Below are positions 19,690-33,185 of a DNA stretch of 64,000 bases, piece after piece (the stretch's first letter is position 1; every line of letters begins with the position of its first letter). The stretch covers positions 87,376,647 through 87,440,646 of the forward strand of contig OY856186.1 of the NCBI GenBank assembly GCA_963693315.1. Direction: 5' to 3'. This DNA comes from Diogma glabrata (Eukaryota > Arthropoda > Insecta > Diptera > Cylindrotomidae). The notes below the pieces were generated by a model. The model did not search any database, was not told where the DNA came from, and saw only the letters and a list, made by a program, of their open reading frames with translations. A program made the translations under genes and the position numbers.

Positions 19690-21640
19690 AATTATATTCA
19701 AATGAATTAAGTTTCTTTAAGAAATTTATTAACGTTAACTTTAAAATTTTGAGGATTAAAGCCATCGGGGAAAACCCAAGAAAGTAAGGCATTCCAGAAG
19801 CGAGAGACTCTGATGAAAAAATCACGTTGAAAGGCGACAGTTCTACACTTTTTTATTTGAACCGTAACGGAATGGGCCACAACATTTGCTCTGGTACAAC
19901 GCAATAGGTTGCTGGTTCAGGAAAAATAGATTTTATCTCTGCGGAAGTTCGTTCATGCATGTATTTGTAGAAAATTGTCAGATCAGCAACATTTCGTCTG
20001 TGCTACAAAGAATCAAGCTCATCACTAAGAGTTGATTTACCAAGTAGTTTAACAGTTCTGTGCTGAACGGGATCAAGGCACTTCAAACCACTATAATTAG
20101 CTCTACCCTATATGTGAGAACAGTACTCCATACAGGGCCGAATAAATGAATTGTATATCAATAGAAGCTGTTCATTATATTAAAAAACTTACGACATCGT
20201 CCCCAAAATCCCAATTGAACAGTGTTCTTAGATAGGTTAAGAATATGAGAATTCTATTTCAAATTATTTTCAACTTCTACTCCTAGAAGTCTTACAGATT
20301 ATTTTTCTACAAGATCTTTAGAGACAAACTTTAATGGAAACAGATTAGGGGTAGATAATCTATAAAAATGACAAACCAGTGTTTTGTTCGTATTGAATTC
20401 AACACTGTTAGCAACAACCAATCCATTATTATTTAAGATGAGTGTTTAGGGAATCTATAAATTTCGATCTAAAGTTATTTAGCACTAACGGTGAATATAA
20501 TTTAGGGTTTTCATGAAACGCATGAAGCGTGCTATCATCAGCAAAACTATGAATAGGACTAACTGTAGAATCTAACAAATCGTTAATATAGATAAGAAAG
20601 AGAGTTGGTGACAAAGCGGAACCCTAAGGAACACCTGCATTAGTTGAAAAGACATCCGATGAGACACCATCTACATTAACGCGAAATTTACGCTCAGATA
20701 TAAAACTCTGTAACCAAGAAATAAGTTGCTCGTCTAAGCCGTAGCATCTCAATTTGCATATAAAATTGTTGTGCCATACTTTGTCAAATGCAATATCAAG
20801 AGTAACGCCGAAAGTCTCACCATGATTTTCAAGCAACTTGTTCCAGATATGCGTGACAAAAAAGTAAATCTCCCGTCGCTCTTCCTTTACGGAACCCGCA
20901 TTGTCTTTCATTAAGTTGTTTCGAAAACTTTAAGAAGCTCATGATATAAATTAAATTAAAATAATTCGCAAAAATTTTAGAAACAACCGATAAAACTGAA
21001 ATGGCTCTGTAATTTGTTGGATCAGTTTTATTACCCTTTTTTGAACTGGTTGAACGCTTGTCATTTTCCATATTTCGGGAAAAACTAATTTCTTATATGA
21101 CAAATAAAAAATTTTAGTGAGGATCCGTGCTAGCTCCCTAGCAAATATTTTGAGAATAATTGGAGGAATACGATCCGGCCCAGATGCTTTATTAGTATTT
21201 ATTTGGAAGAGTATTTTCCGTTTGATATTTTTACGAAAAATTATACGTCTCATTATGTATGAAAATCTATAATTTGGTTTAGGTGAAAAATTGTCTCAGT
21301 CCCCTGGAAGTTTTAAAAGCGGGATTTAACTTAGATAAATGTTTATTTCGTATTTTGATATATTGGGCCCGATTCAGTAAAATCTTTTATCGAAAAGAGT
21401 TTCTTTTATTCTTTTATTTTTTGTATGAAATTTTATTTTCCCGTTATGAAATTTCATACAAAAAACAAAAGAATAACAGAAATTTTCGATAAAAGATTTT
21501 ACTGAATCGGGCCCAATATTGAGATAATTTTGAGTTAATTTAGGAGTAAGAAGGATATTTTTTAATTTTGACTCATGTATTTTTTTTGACCACATTCAGG
21601 AAGTTGAAAGAACGTCATCAACTTTAATTAAAACTACTTG
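19690..21640 (-). pseudogene. Decayed non-LTR retrotransposon (LINE) ORF2
   Basis: Reading right to left in several frames, there is the finger region with NYRAISVLSVVSK, the palm with AFDKVWH, SWLQSFISER and AGVP, then SPTLFLIYINDLL and the catalytic FADDS near 20550. The typical LINE C-terminal tail (SRFWNALLSWVFPDGF) is at about 19730-19800. Reading frames change several times and stops interrupt it. The endonuclease is not visible, so the copy is probably 5' truncated. RT style suggests a jockey/I-type LINE, not fixed further. A palindromic MITE (21363-21516) lies in its 5' part. Confidence 0.8.
21363..21516. mobile_element. Palindromic MITE, 154 bp, TA target duplication
   Basis: Almost the whole element is one inverted repeat starting TTGGGCCCGATTCAGTAAAA and ending TTTTACTGAATCGGGCCCAA, with TA on both sides. 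A 3-bp ATA/TAT duplication fits equally well. It interrupts LINE-like sequence, giving relative age. Confidence 0.85.
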
Positions 21641-22134
21641 CGAGAACTTATACGCAAAAAACATGTCGTGCCGTAATTAGCTCCATTTTATTCCTTCGTG
21701 TGTAGAACTAAACAAATATAAAATTGCAAATAATTTAATAAGATTTAATAAGTATTAAAATAATAACGCAATAATCGCAATTAATTATTTACCATTTAAT
21801 AACAAGATACGTCATTTTGCCTTAGTAACATAGTGAGATACGTCTATTTTGCCTTAAGGCTAAGGCCTTAAGCCTACTAACGCTACTAAAGGCTACTAAG
21901 TAGTAAATTTGAGCGTCATACATAATACTAAGGCATTTCACCGTATCTTTCTAATTTGAAGTAAGAGATTTGATCGTAATGAAGATACGGCATATTTAAT
22001 AGAGTAATTTTTGAATGAAAAAATAAATTAAAGGCTTTAATACGATAAAAATGTCCATTGACTGTTATTATAATATCATCTTAGATTCATAACTCATTTT
22101 TGACAAAAATCCAAGTTATCACTTCTGTGCTTAG
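21641..22134. other. AT-rich stretch, no gene seen
   Basis: Contains GATACG(T/G) and CTAAGGC repeated irregularly (21800-21990), likely an old MITE or microsatellite-like patch. Confidence 0.4.
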
Positions 22135-23120
22135 CACGGCAGTAAGGTGGTACTGATTTTTTTTATTGCTATATTTTACAGTAATTAAAAAAATGTACAA
22201 AAATGAATTTATTTTTTTTTTTTTTTTTTTTTTAATAAAATGTGATGTGTAGTAGGCATTACAATATGTGTCACAACAACACATAAAAACCTTTTAAGAC
22301 CAAGGATGTTAATGGACGCAAATCTGTTTTTTTTGTTTTTTTTTAATTTTTTTTTGTTCAATAATGGATAACTAAACCATAAATCCTATCACATATAAAA
22401 TATGACATAAGGCCAATATTTCGTGATTGGATAGAGAAAATAAAAATAAAATAAGAGATAAAAAGCAAATTTGTTTTAAAAATTTACAGGAACAAAACTA
22501 AAATTGGTTTGCCAATAGTCCAGCTAATGGCATAATCCTTGATTATAGGACGCAGTATATTTTTCAATGATTAAAGCTCAGATATATAGTTATATGAAGG
22601 CTCGTTTCTTCGAGCAAGCTACAGCGTTCCAGCATCAAGGAATATTCATTAGCTACGACTGAGAGTGCTACCGTTGACTAAATACAGTTCATCCGCCAGC
22701 ACCCCTAAGATATCACCTTGGCTAGTGATATCTCACTGCTATTGCCAGTGGTATGTGATATCTCACGTTAACTCATATGCCAATAGCAGGGACTGGAGTA
22801 CGCGGGGTTGTCACACCCGTGGATCAAAAAATAGAAAAAAATTAACAAATTAATAAAAACTGATCCCTCCATGCGTATTTGACTACTTTAGTCCAGCATT
22901 CTCTTTAAAATTTACAATATTATTCCTGTGCAAATATTAACAGCTGACTATGAAGTTTTAGTTAAGTTTTTTTAGTCAAAAACTATAACTCCAACCATTG
23001 CGTTTTCAATTTCATCGTTATTTTAAAGAACATAGTATATGAAGTATTTAATAAAATATTTTGTTAAGATTTAAAGATACACTTTTAGAGAATTTGACTT
23101 TGAAAATTTTCACATTTGAT
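22135..23120 (-). repeat. Inverted repeat C, right copy (split by repeat A)
   Basis: The outer parts 22135-22214 and 22876-23120 together match the reverse complement of 18300-18610. The break point carries repeat A. Confidence 0.7.
22215..22875 (-). mobile_element. Repeat A, copy 1: poly(A)-tailed retrosequence
   Basis: In minus orientation it begins CGCATGGAGG and ends in a run of about 20 A after TTTTATT. It is flanked by TATTT on both sides, and the uninterrupted site exists in inverted repeat C at about 18525-18545. Length is about 660 bp with no ORF. Poly(A) tail, target duplication and a shared 5' end mean it moved by reverse transcription, like a SINE or a short nonautonomous LINE. 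I see no convincing tRNA, 5S or 7SL head. Confidence 0.7.
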
Positions 23121-23923
<803 letters not shown>

Positions 23924-24182
23924 TTCAATTACAAAACGGTTTACATGCCGTATTCAAAGTCTTATAAAAAACAATATATAACTCCTATTGATCTAAAATT
24001 TTAAATCTCTTTCTAAATAAATTTGAACTGTAAATACTGAAAATTTCAGACAAATCTGATGGTGGGTTACATGGCTTGGGTGATTTGGCATGTAATGACC
24101 CTATGTTACTTCACTAATTTTCAATTATGGTAAATTGGGAACAACATACTTACAGATATAATCACCGTATGTATCAACTAAC

Positions 24183-24680
24183 ACCAAGCTCAAGTTATAC
24201 AAGACATTGATTAGACCGGTTGTGATGCATGGGTCACAAACGTGGACCCTTACACAAAATGATGAATCGCATTTATCTGTATTTGAGCGTAAGATCTTAC
24301 GCTACATTTTTGGTCCACTTAAGACACACGATGGAAAGTATAGAACCCGATATAACTTTGAGATCAGAGACCTTCTTGAGGGTCCTGATATAATAGGTTG
24401 TATCCGTTCTAATAGGATTGCTTGGTTTGTGTATGTCCTAAGAGCCAATTCACAGTTTGGAATGGTTAGAATAATGTACGTTAGTACCCCAGGGAGTGGA
24501 CGACCGCAAGGTAGACCACGACTACAATGGGAGACTGACATAATAAACGACCTTTAAAAAATCGGCTGCCATGGTAATTATGTCGCTGTTGCGAATGGCC
24601 GTGGTGAATATTCAAATCTGATTAGCCTAGCAACGCTCCTACATGGAGCATGAACGCCGTTAAAAAAATTAAAAAAAAAA
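24183..24680 (+). pseudogene. LINE 3' fragment (C-terminal RT domain and A-rich tail)
   Basis: The frame starting near 24207 encodes the well-known tail domain of a group of non-LTR elements: MHGSQTWTLT, then FERKILRYIFGPL, then GRPQGRPRLQWE. It continues in another frame past a stop at 24555 to a tail ending LHGA and an A-rich terminus (24660-24680). The upstream RT is absent, so this is a 5'-truncated insertion. Confidence 0.8.
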
Positions 24681-25454
24681 TTGACTAATCTACGCTTTAA
24701 CTTTTAAATTAAACAGAGGTGTAGCGTCCATAAAAACAAGAGAAGCATCGCATCCCTATCGTTAATTAATAATGATTTAAATAACACGTTAAAATTTTTT
24801 TTCCTTCGATTTTGAGCTTGCCACTATTTGCTATTTTTCGCCAAAATAAGATCATACAAAGCAAAAGTTATGTTAGTGTTCTCCTTAATTTTCAATTCGG
24901 AATAAAATATCAAACATTACAATTTTTATTTTTATTTAATAAAAGTAAAATGAATATTACATAGACTGATAGAAAGACTTACTTCACCACACGTCTGAAA
25001 ATATAATCTGCTGAAAATATAGCGTGATTATATCTATTAAATATTTCTATTCATGGTAAACTAAACTGTTGTCAAGGCTATTTTTAGATATAATTTTAAA
25101 AAAGTCAACAATTAAAAGTACAACGAAAATAATTAAACAGATTGTGGCAAACCAAAGGGATACAAAATTATGGTCAGTTTTGTAAATGTTGTCTTCGAAA
25201 CTCTTGAAATTGAATACTAGAAATGAGAAACAGCCTGATTGGTTTCACAGAATGTGTTGTATCCTTTTTTGAAATATAAAGATTTTGCATGCGTAACGGG
25301 AATTGAAAATATATAATATTGAATTTGATAAAAGAAGTAGTGTAGTGTGTAAGTGTTTAATGATATATTTTACTCTCGAGCAAAAGTTTACGAGAGATTA
25401 AAATACACTAAAAACAAACAAAATACTACATTTTATCCTTCCATTAGATTAGAC
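24681..25454. other. AT-rich stretch, no gene seen
   Basis: No coding motif or repeat structure that I can support. Confidence 0.45.
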
Positions 25455-25740
25455 CAACATTTATTTTTCTTTAATAAAATGTGCTGTGTAGGAGCAATCA
25501 CAATATGCTTCACAACAATACATAATAACCTTTTAAGACCTAGGTTCCACAACATTAATTAAACAATAAATCATAGAAATACTCCAAAGCTAAGATTGAG
25601 GTTGCTACTGTTGATTGAATTACAATCATCCGCCAGCACACCTAAGATATAACTTTGGCTCGTGATATATCACTATTATTGCAGTGGTATGTGATAACTG
25701 ACATCTCACGCTAACTTATAAGTCAATATTATTAATATGA
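25455..25740 (-). mobile_element. Repeat A, copy 2 (partial)
   Basis: It shares AATAAAATGTGCTGTGTAG, CACAACAATACATAATAACC and the ATCCGCCAGCAC...CTAAGATAT block with copy 1. The middle and the CGCATGGAGG 5' end are missing. More diverged than copy 1. Confidence 0.7.
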
Positions 25741-25827
25741 ATTAAATTATTTTAAAAATTTCTTCAATTAAATTAATACAATCAAATAAATTTCATTTTA
25801 TTTCGATTTAAATTCAAAATTAAAATA

Positions 25828-26600
25828 TGGAAGGGCAGAAATCTCACAGTTCTGAGATATCAAGACTTCGATTTGCGTTAAGGATTTTGATAAGTTTTCG
25901 GCAAAAAACTTTTATGAGGACATTGTTTTTAGTTTTGGGCAGCGATTTATATCAAAAATAAAATTCTTTGTAAAAGCATCAGTATTTTATCTCTGTTTAG
26001 AAATTTATTGCAAAACTAACACGAAACATCTATACGTTGCCGGAAAACTATAACCTATATCATAAATAAATATAATTTAGCGAAAAGATGATACAATTAC
26101 CAAACTACTCAAAAACCTCTCCATTTAGATTTTCGAGAAAATATTTCAAAATCAAAATTTCATATTTCTTTCAAAATTCCAAAAATATTGTAAAAATTAT
26201 AATAAAAACAAAAATTTGAACTTTTTTCAAAATTCTAAAAATATTTCAAAAATTCGAAATCCAAAACACTTTTCCAAAAATTCTTAATATATCGCAAAAA
26301 TTATTCCAAGAAATTCCAGAAATATTCCAAAATATTCCAGAAATATTCCTGAAATATTCCAGAAAATCAAAAATTTTCATTTCCAGTTTCATGTCATACA
26401 AATAGTACATTTAATTTTTTTCCAAAACATTGAGTAAAAAAAAATCATTTTAAGCAAAACATATGCAATTTTCCTTGTTTTGACACACTTGACGATTTTT
26501 TTGACACACTTTCGGTACAGTTATCGAACACATCGTCCTTTCGGCCCTTCCCATTGAGTATACCTATTTTTAGAAACAAAAATTTTTGAAACCGCTCTAG
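25828..26600 (+). repeat. Repeat B, left copy (foldback arm)
   Basis: It matches the reverse complement of 35330-36810: shared blocks include GGAAGGGCAGAAATCTCA, AACACGAAACATC..ACGTTGCCGG, the TTCCAGAAATATTCC-type minisatellite, and TTTCGGTACAGTTATCGAAC at the inner end. No ORF. Confidence 0.8.
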
Positions 26601-28533
26601 CGGTTTTCTAGATTTCGTAGGTAGTGACGGACGGGTGGCCGGTCGGATGGCAGACAGACATACATATTTTTTTGCTTTCAGTAGGTCCTAAAACGTCGAG
26701 AAATGCCAAAAAGTGGGGTAAGAATTTTACTTTTGGCTCGAGAATGCAATACTTAGGATTTTCAGACAAGGTTGCCATGATATAAATCAGTGATATATAT
26801 CTGATATACATCATTGATATATATCACAATATTTATTCCCTGATATATATCATGATATTTATAAAAAAATTCTGCTTTACTGTTCCTATCTTAAAGTTGG
26901 AAAAACAGTAAACAGTGGCAATACTCTGTCCGCAAAACGCATAGCTGTCATGGAACAACGTATGTATTAATGTAATTCTCCGAATTTGTTTCGGGTTATT
27001 TTACAAACAAGATCGAATGAATTTTTATTTCATTATTTCGTCATGAGGTTGGGAGTTTTTCGATTTAAAATTTGAAACGGGTATTGTGTTGAGTTGTTAA
27101 TAGTATATTGTTGGTTTGTTGTTTATTGTTGTAATAAAATTTCAAACGGGACCGAGTTATATCCGTTCGAGTAGACGCCAGATTGGAGAACCTATTTTGA
27201 ATAAAGTCTTTGGATGGAATGGACTAACATACATAACGAACCAATAATATGTATATTTTTGTAGCTCAGTTCGGTTAATCGGTACTTATTGATACTGTTG
27301 ATGCATCTGGTAAAAATCATACATCAGAATAACTTACAGAAATTACCTTGAAATCAATCTCTAATGCCACTAAAAAACTTTGAGTATCAATACGAATCAT
27401 AGTTGCAGATAAAGCTATGATTGCAGGTCATAAGTTTTATATAAAATAATTATAAGTGTTTATTCCTGATAAGCACTTTCTATAATATTGTAGCAATATC
27501 CATAACTTTAAGGCATACATGTTTATACAATTTAGTCATGGAATATAAAACCCTGGCATAAAATATTGAAAGAAACGAAACTGTGATTACTAGTCATAAA
27601 CAAATGATAACAAAATAATAATTTTCATGTCTAATAATCATTTTATATTTCAAAATATGCACGGAATATATTTAGAAGGCATAAAATTACTGTCGAAAAA
27701 ATAATTTAAAAAATAATAGAAAAAAAATATTTTTTATAATTTACTAGACCTTTTGTGGAATGTGAGTTGTATATATACAAACTTTGTATTTACCATTCGA
27801 ATGATAGACGAAAGAATGATAAATATAAGAAATATGAACATAAGATATGATTATAGCTTATGACATATCATGAACATGAGGTTTATTCGGCACTTGGACA
27901 CTTCATCAAATGCTAGGAATATAAATGCTATGATTTATTATTCCTAAACGCCATAATTTTATAAATACTAGGCATGGTATTTTACGAAAAATATCCTTCC
28001 TTATAGTCATATTTTGTTTTCTAATAAGAATATAATATTTTTTCAACAAAGTTATTTCTCTGTTCCTAATTAGTCATGCTACAACCCTATATTTAAAAAA
28101 TTCATTGAATAATATTCATAATAAGCTCCTTAGTGGTTTTTTGAACAAGTATTCCTTATTTAGTATCCCGATTTTTAACAATTTGTCCCGCGTCCCGCGG
28201 CATTTTAAAAATGTCCCGACTTTCGAAAAGAAAACAGAATTTTGAATTCAAATGAAAAACAAATTCGTTATTCAAAATTAAATTTGAACAATTTTGTTAT
28301 GCTTAATACAACAGTTTTCTTAGTTTAAATATATATAAATAAATTAAAATTATAAGACAATCAATATCAATAGGGTAGTAAACACTAAACATAAACTGAA
28401 CTCCACTCTGTCTTCTATTTAAATTGCACATAAAATTATATATATAAACTTTTTCATACTTTTTAATTATTTATATCAAAATTTGAAAAATAAATAATAG
28501 TCAAAGTTTAGATATTTCAACTTTAGTTTTACG
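26601..28533. other. AT-rich non-coding stretch
   Basis: At 26630-26670 a GACGGACGGGTGGCC...GACAGACATAC block resembles a repeat common in insect genomes. 26780-26870 has several TGATATATATCA palindromes in a row. 27390-28090 repeats CATAA-containing words irregularly. 28160-28235 has TGTCCCGCGTCCCGCGG, a word type seen in hAT subterminal DNA. No gene. Confidence 0.45.
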
Positions 28534-28835
28534 CATGGAGGAATCAGTTTTTATTGATTTGTAAATTTTTTTATTTTTGATCTACGGGAGTGACAGACTC
28601 AACAAAAAAAAACAGTAAGTGAGTCCCTGCTATTGACATACGAGTTAACGTGAGTACATATCACTGGGAATAACAGTGAGGTATCACTAGCCAAGGCGAT
28701 CTCTTAGTGCTGGTGAATAAACTTTATTCAGTCAACGGTAGTTTCCTCAATCTTGGCTATGGAATATTACTGGATGATGGCAGGTTATTGCTTGATCAAG
28801 GAGTCGAGCCTTCACATAAATCTATATATTTTCTA
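28534..28835 (+). mobile_element. Repeat A, copy 3 (5' part)
   Basis: It begins CGCATGGAGGAATCAG like the 5' end of copy 1, here on the plus strand, and can be followed to about GAGCCTTCACATAAAT. The 3' half with its A tail is missing. Confidence 0.75.
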
Positions 28836-31800
28836 TAATCTTCGAGAGATGTTTTTTTTCTGTATTTATAATTTACATAATTTCTTTTAGAGCAAATATG
28901 TCTTCTTTAAAGCAAACAGAAAAAAAAAATCATCTTCCTCAGGTTGACTAAGTGACTTTGGATAGTGTAGAAATTTCAAATTTTCTTCTATTTCTTCTTT
29001 TAAAAATTTGAGATTGTACTTCAAATAACAATTTGGAGAATACATATTTCTGAATTATTTTTCCGAAGAGGTTTGAATAGAAATTTTAGGACTCCCTCTG
29101 CAGATAATAATGAGGCATCCTGGCGGTTGAGAGCTTAGTTTAAAGCTTTTAAAACTTCTGCTTTAAATCGCAAAAACCGTTCAATCATGGTTTTAATAGA
29201 ATTTCATATAGTCTTGCAATCTAGGACTACTTGCACTCGTTTCTCTCCTCAATCAATTCTTTTATATACTTTTGCAAAATTTTACTGCGAACTGGCGAGT
29301 TTTTAAATAATTTTGCTATTACCCTAATTTCGGAAATCGTTGCTCGTATTAACATATTTTGACTCAATAGTAAATTGTCATGTGAGATCCCACTTAATAT
29401 ATTCATATACTAACACTCCCCTCCAAAATAGAATAAATTACTTCAACTTTAAGAATTCTGTTGGTAAAACTAAGAAACACCGATTTAGACCATCAACCGT
29501 TAAGTGAAAAAGTCCTTTTGTTAAAATTAATATCAAATCAAATTAATTTGATTCCAAATTAAAGCGTTAAAGTTTTTTATTCGGAAAAGTTGTATGCAAC
29601 ATGTATACCAGGAAGGTTCGGGTCCGCAACAAACATCTAAAAGTTGTCATTTAGTTGTAGAATTGAATCGGATTTATGGTGATTTGTTATATCTCGAGTC
29701 TCAAGATAATGTTTTTCAAGAAATAAGAATCTCGAAAATGTGGAAATAATTCCTAGAGATTTGGGAGTTCAAGATAACAAATCTTTCTCGAGCATCTCCA
29801 GACCAGATTTTTCGAGCAGAAACTCTACTTGAGACTTTGAAAGCCATTTTATGTGTGAAATATAATTCAACAATTTTTTGTGGAATATTACATGACCTTT
29901 TCAACAACAATAGTAACCTTCTCCTTTACAATAATATGTAACAACTTATAGAACAATAGTAACCTACTCCCCTAAAAATTTACGCAAGTAAGAAATATTC
30001 CGAAGAATGAAATAACACTTTACATAATTTTTTTTATTCGTTATATATTACCCGTGTTCCTTTTAGGTAAACTTGCTACCCGAACCGAATTTTAAATGGA
30101 ACGACTTAAATGTGAGGTGTATTAGATTTTTGATCTACTACAACTCAAATCCTTTCTTACCACACGTTTCCGACATTTTTTTTTTGACAATAAATTGTTT
30201 TGACAATTTTGAAAAACAATATTGCTAAACAACGTAAAAGAAAATTATTAGTTTGACAAAATTTTAAGTTTAAATTTTATTTTGAGTTTGTTAAATTTAA
30301 GAAAATTAATTAAATATAAAAAAATTTATGAAAATTAAAATTATGATTCATGCAAAATATAAACAAATTAAAGAAAACTGGACAAAAATATGACATTTAG
30401 GCTAGAAGTTCTAAATTTGTATAAGCATTTGGGCAAATATATTTGAAATTATTCTCTAAACTGACAAAAACTCTGGCGGTGAATAGAAGCGTAAGTTTGT
30501 CACGTAGCTTTACCATCATTTGATATGGTTAACTTGAAAACGAAATTTAGTACAAAAGTAAAGGAAAATGTGGTAAATGGAACAGACTTATTGTAAATTG
30601 CACTTATCTTGATATTGTAACGACATAGAAAACATTTAGGCAGAACGTTTTGGTTATTTATGATTAAATTAAATTAACCCATTCTGGACGAAGTTTATTA
30701 CAATATTAAAACAAATGACTGTATAATTTTTTCGTTCTATGAATAGGTTTGCTGCTTCATATAGGGCCCTCCCCCCCCGTCTAGGGTGTCCCGCTTTGCC
30801 AATACTAAAATCTGGTCACCCTATTATAAGTATATAATACACCTGGCTTATTCACGGTTGAAAATTAACGTAATTTAAGCATAGAATATACCCTAATATG
30901 CATAAAAAACCTAGATTTCTATCTGTGTAATAAGATATTTTCGAAGTAAACATTTACCTGCCCCGTTTGCAGAAGAAACAACAAGAAAGAAACTTATCTT
31001 ACCCCATGAAATTCGATGGCACACGATGATCAATACAAACAAGTTATTTTTGGAAAATCGAGGTAATCTGGTTCAGCAATGCCTAAAAATGACAACCCCT
31101 TAGTGCAGTTCGGGTTACCACATCTCTTGACAAAACGTTTTCATCTTTTGGACGTGTGCAATCGAAACTACGTGATATGCATGGAAATGAAAAAACTAGC
31201 ATATTGACGTTTTTATTTAATTAAGGTAAACGTCCATAATGTGGATCGTTGTACCAATTGTGGATCGTCTAACAGAAATTTGTTCAAAATAATAAAAATG
31301 ATGGGTGTTCAAATGTTTAGATTATCAAGAAATATAAATTCAAGTCCAATATTGCCTGTGTCAGATTTTGAGCGGGATAAAATACTTACAAATATTAGTT
31401 TTATCACTTAGATATTCACTGCGTCGGCAGTACAAAATACAAAACAGTCAAATTGACATTTTGTTAATTTTTTCTTAAGGAACGTGCCTTACTTAAATAA
31501 GCTTTTAAGACTGTGTAATTAAACTAAGTGTTTTTTTTTTTTACGGCTAAGTAGGTATATATATATACAATTTATCCTAAAAAATCATTATTTTCAAAAA
31601 AAAATTAATTAAGGTATAATTTGAGTAGGTTCACATTATGTACATCGTATTTTCGATCTTGCCCAATTGTGGATCGGTGCGATCCAATTTAAGTTCAAAT
31701 CCTCGCAATTTTTTATTCGAATTTACTATTACAAAAAAATCAGCAAAATTAAAACTTTAATTACAGTTAATACCAGACTAGACGTATTTTCAACCTGAGC

Positions 31801-32754
31801 GAATTCGGATCTAGGTTTTTCTAAATATATTTCTTATTTTTTGAAAATGAATTTGTTGAAACGCTTAACTGAATTCACTGTTTGATGGGCATGTTTTTTG
31901 ATAAAATTTGCATTAAACTAAACAAAAAAGTGTAGGTCCAACTAAGGCCAGCTTGTTTCTGATGGTATTTGTAATTAAAAATAATTGATATGCCAGGTTT
32001 ATTTAACCAAGCTTTAGAAAGAACTCAATGTTTAAAAATCGCATCGGTGTCTCTAATGTGGACCGCGCGATCCGAATTAGGAACTTGTATGAAATTCTTT
32101 TGTACCGAATGAAGATCTTGGTTAAAATTAATTTTTTGTATTTTGTTGATGAAAGGAAAAATGCGTTCTAGACGTTGTAAAGAATGGAATGACCGTTCAT
32201 ACAGTCAGTAAAGCAGAACTACATTATATAACCACCTAAAAAATTTAAACGCTGATAAAAAGAAGGCGCAACAAGTATTGTTCAAAACTGCAAGAGATTA
32301 CTCGTTACCTAGAATAACCATATGCCCAAATAATGTTGCATTCAAGTCTCCCTTGCATAAGAATTTCTCATTCCATTCAAGTTTCACTTGCATAAGAATT
32401 TCTCTTAATAGGTTGCTCCGCGGTACAAAATTAAAAAAAAAAATCTAAAAGAGTGACACAATATTTAGTAAATATTCGTGCACAAGTCGCCAAAACTATA
32501 TTATAAAAATGGTTCCCCGAAGTCAACATACATTTGAAACGAATTCCCTATTCATGATCATTCTGAACTGAACTAATTTTTTACGCCATGTCATGTGGGT
32601 CCTAAAATCATTTTCATCATAGTGATCGCTCTCCTACCGAATTCAACGTCTATGTTACAACCGATGAATGTTGCTTACTTGCATTAAATAAACCAACTGT
32701 TTCTGAATTTTTCAATTACTCAATTACTTCTCTAAATTTTCAATTACTTTTCAA
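28836..32754. other. Long AT-rich stretch without a recognised gene
   Basis: Short frames only (29716-29910 minus has no family). At 30765-30830 CCGTCTAGGGTGTCCCGC..GGTCACCCTA looks like the end of a hAT-type element, with no matching left end. GTGGATCG-containing words recur at 31240, 31260, 31670 and, varied, 32057. A 50-bp direct duplication with TTGCATAAGAATTTCTC lies at 32337-32404. Confidence 0.45.
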
Positions 32755-33185
32755 TAGCTTTCTAGTTGACGAAGTTAAATTAACATGCTGACCATAATAT
32801 TTTGCACGAAATTTGCGAACTGTGCCGCCAAACTTATTGTATTTTTTAAATATTGTTTCAATTAGTGTGAGAAAATAATGGTCCGATTTTAGAACAAATC
32901 GACCAAAGTGACGAGGGGTCCAGAGTGGCAAGGGGACAAATGGAGATTGACAAATGACAAAAAACGGAATGACAAAAAACTGATTAGTTTTTCGACGATA
33001 TTGGAATAGTGGTAGGGGCCTTCCGAGCAACTATTTTCGAATTTTCAATAACATAGACTTTTGATGATTGATGTTCATTAAACTTTAACATGCTTAAAGT
33101 ATGATTTGTATAACAGTTCTGCATTCCAACTTCCAGTTTGTCACTTCCAGTAAAAATTTTTTTTCTTGTATGTCTGCAGTATCCC
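32755..33185 (-). repeat. Satellite D unit, inverted single copy
   Basis: The reverse complement matches the units at 40715-41890 (for example CATTCCAACTTCCAGTTTGTCACTTCC here against GGAAGTTGGAATGCAG there). One unit of about 430 bp. Confidence 0.7.

Noticed and set aside
28145..30830. A second complete hAT element bounded by GTCCCGC-rich ends
   Set aside because: The right end looks hAT-like, but I found no matching left TIR or 8-bp duplication and no transposase.
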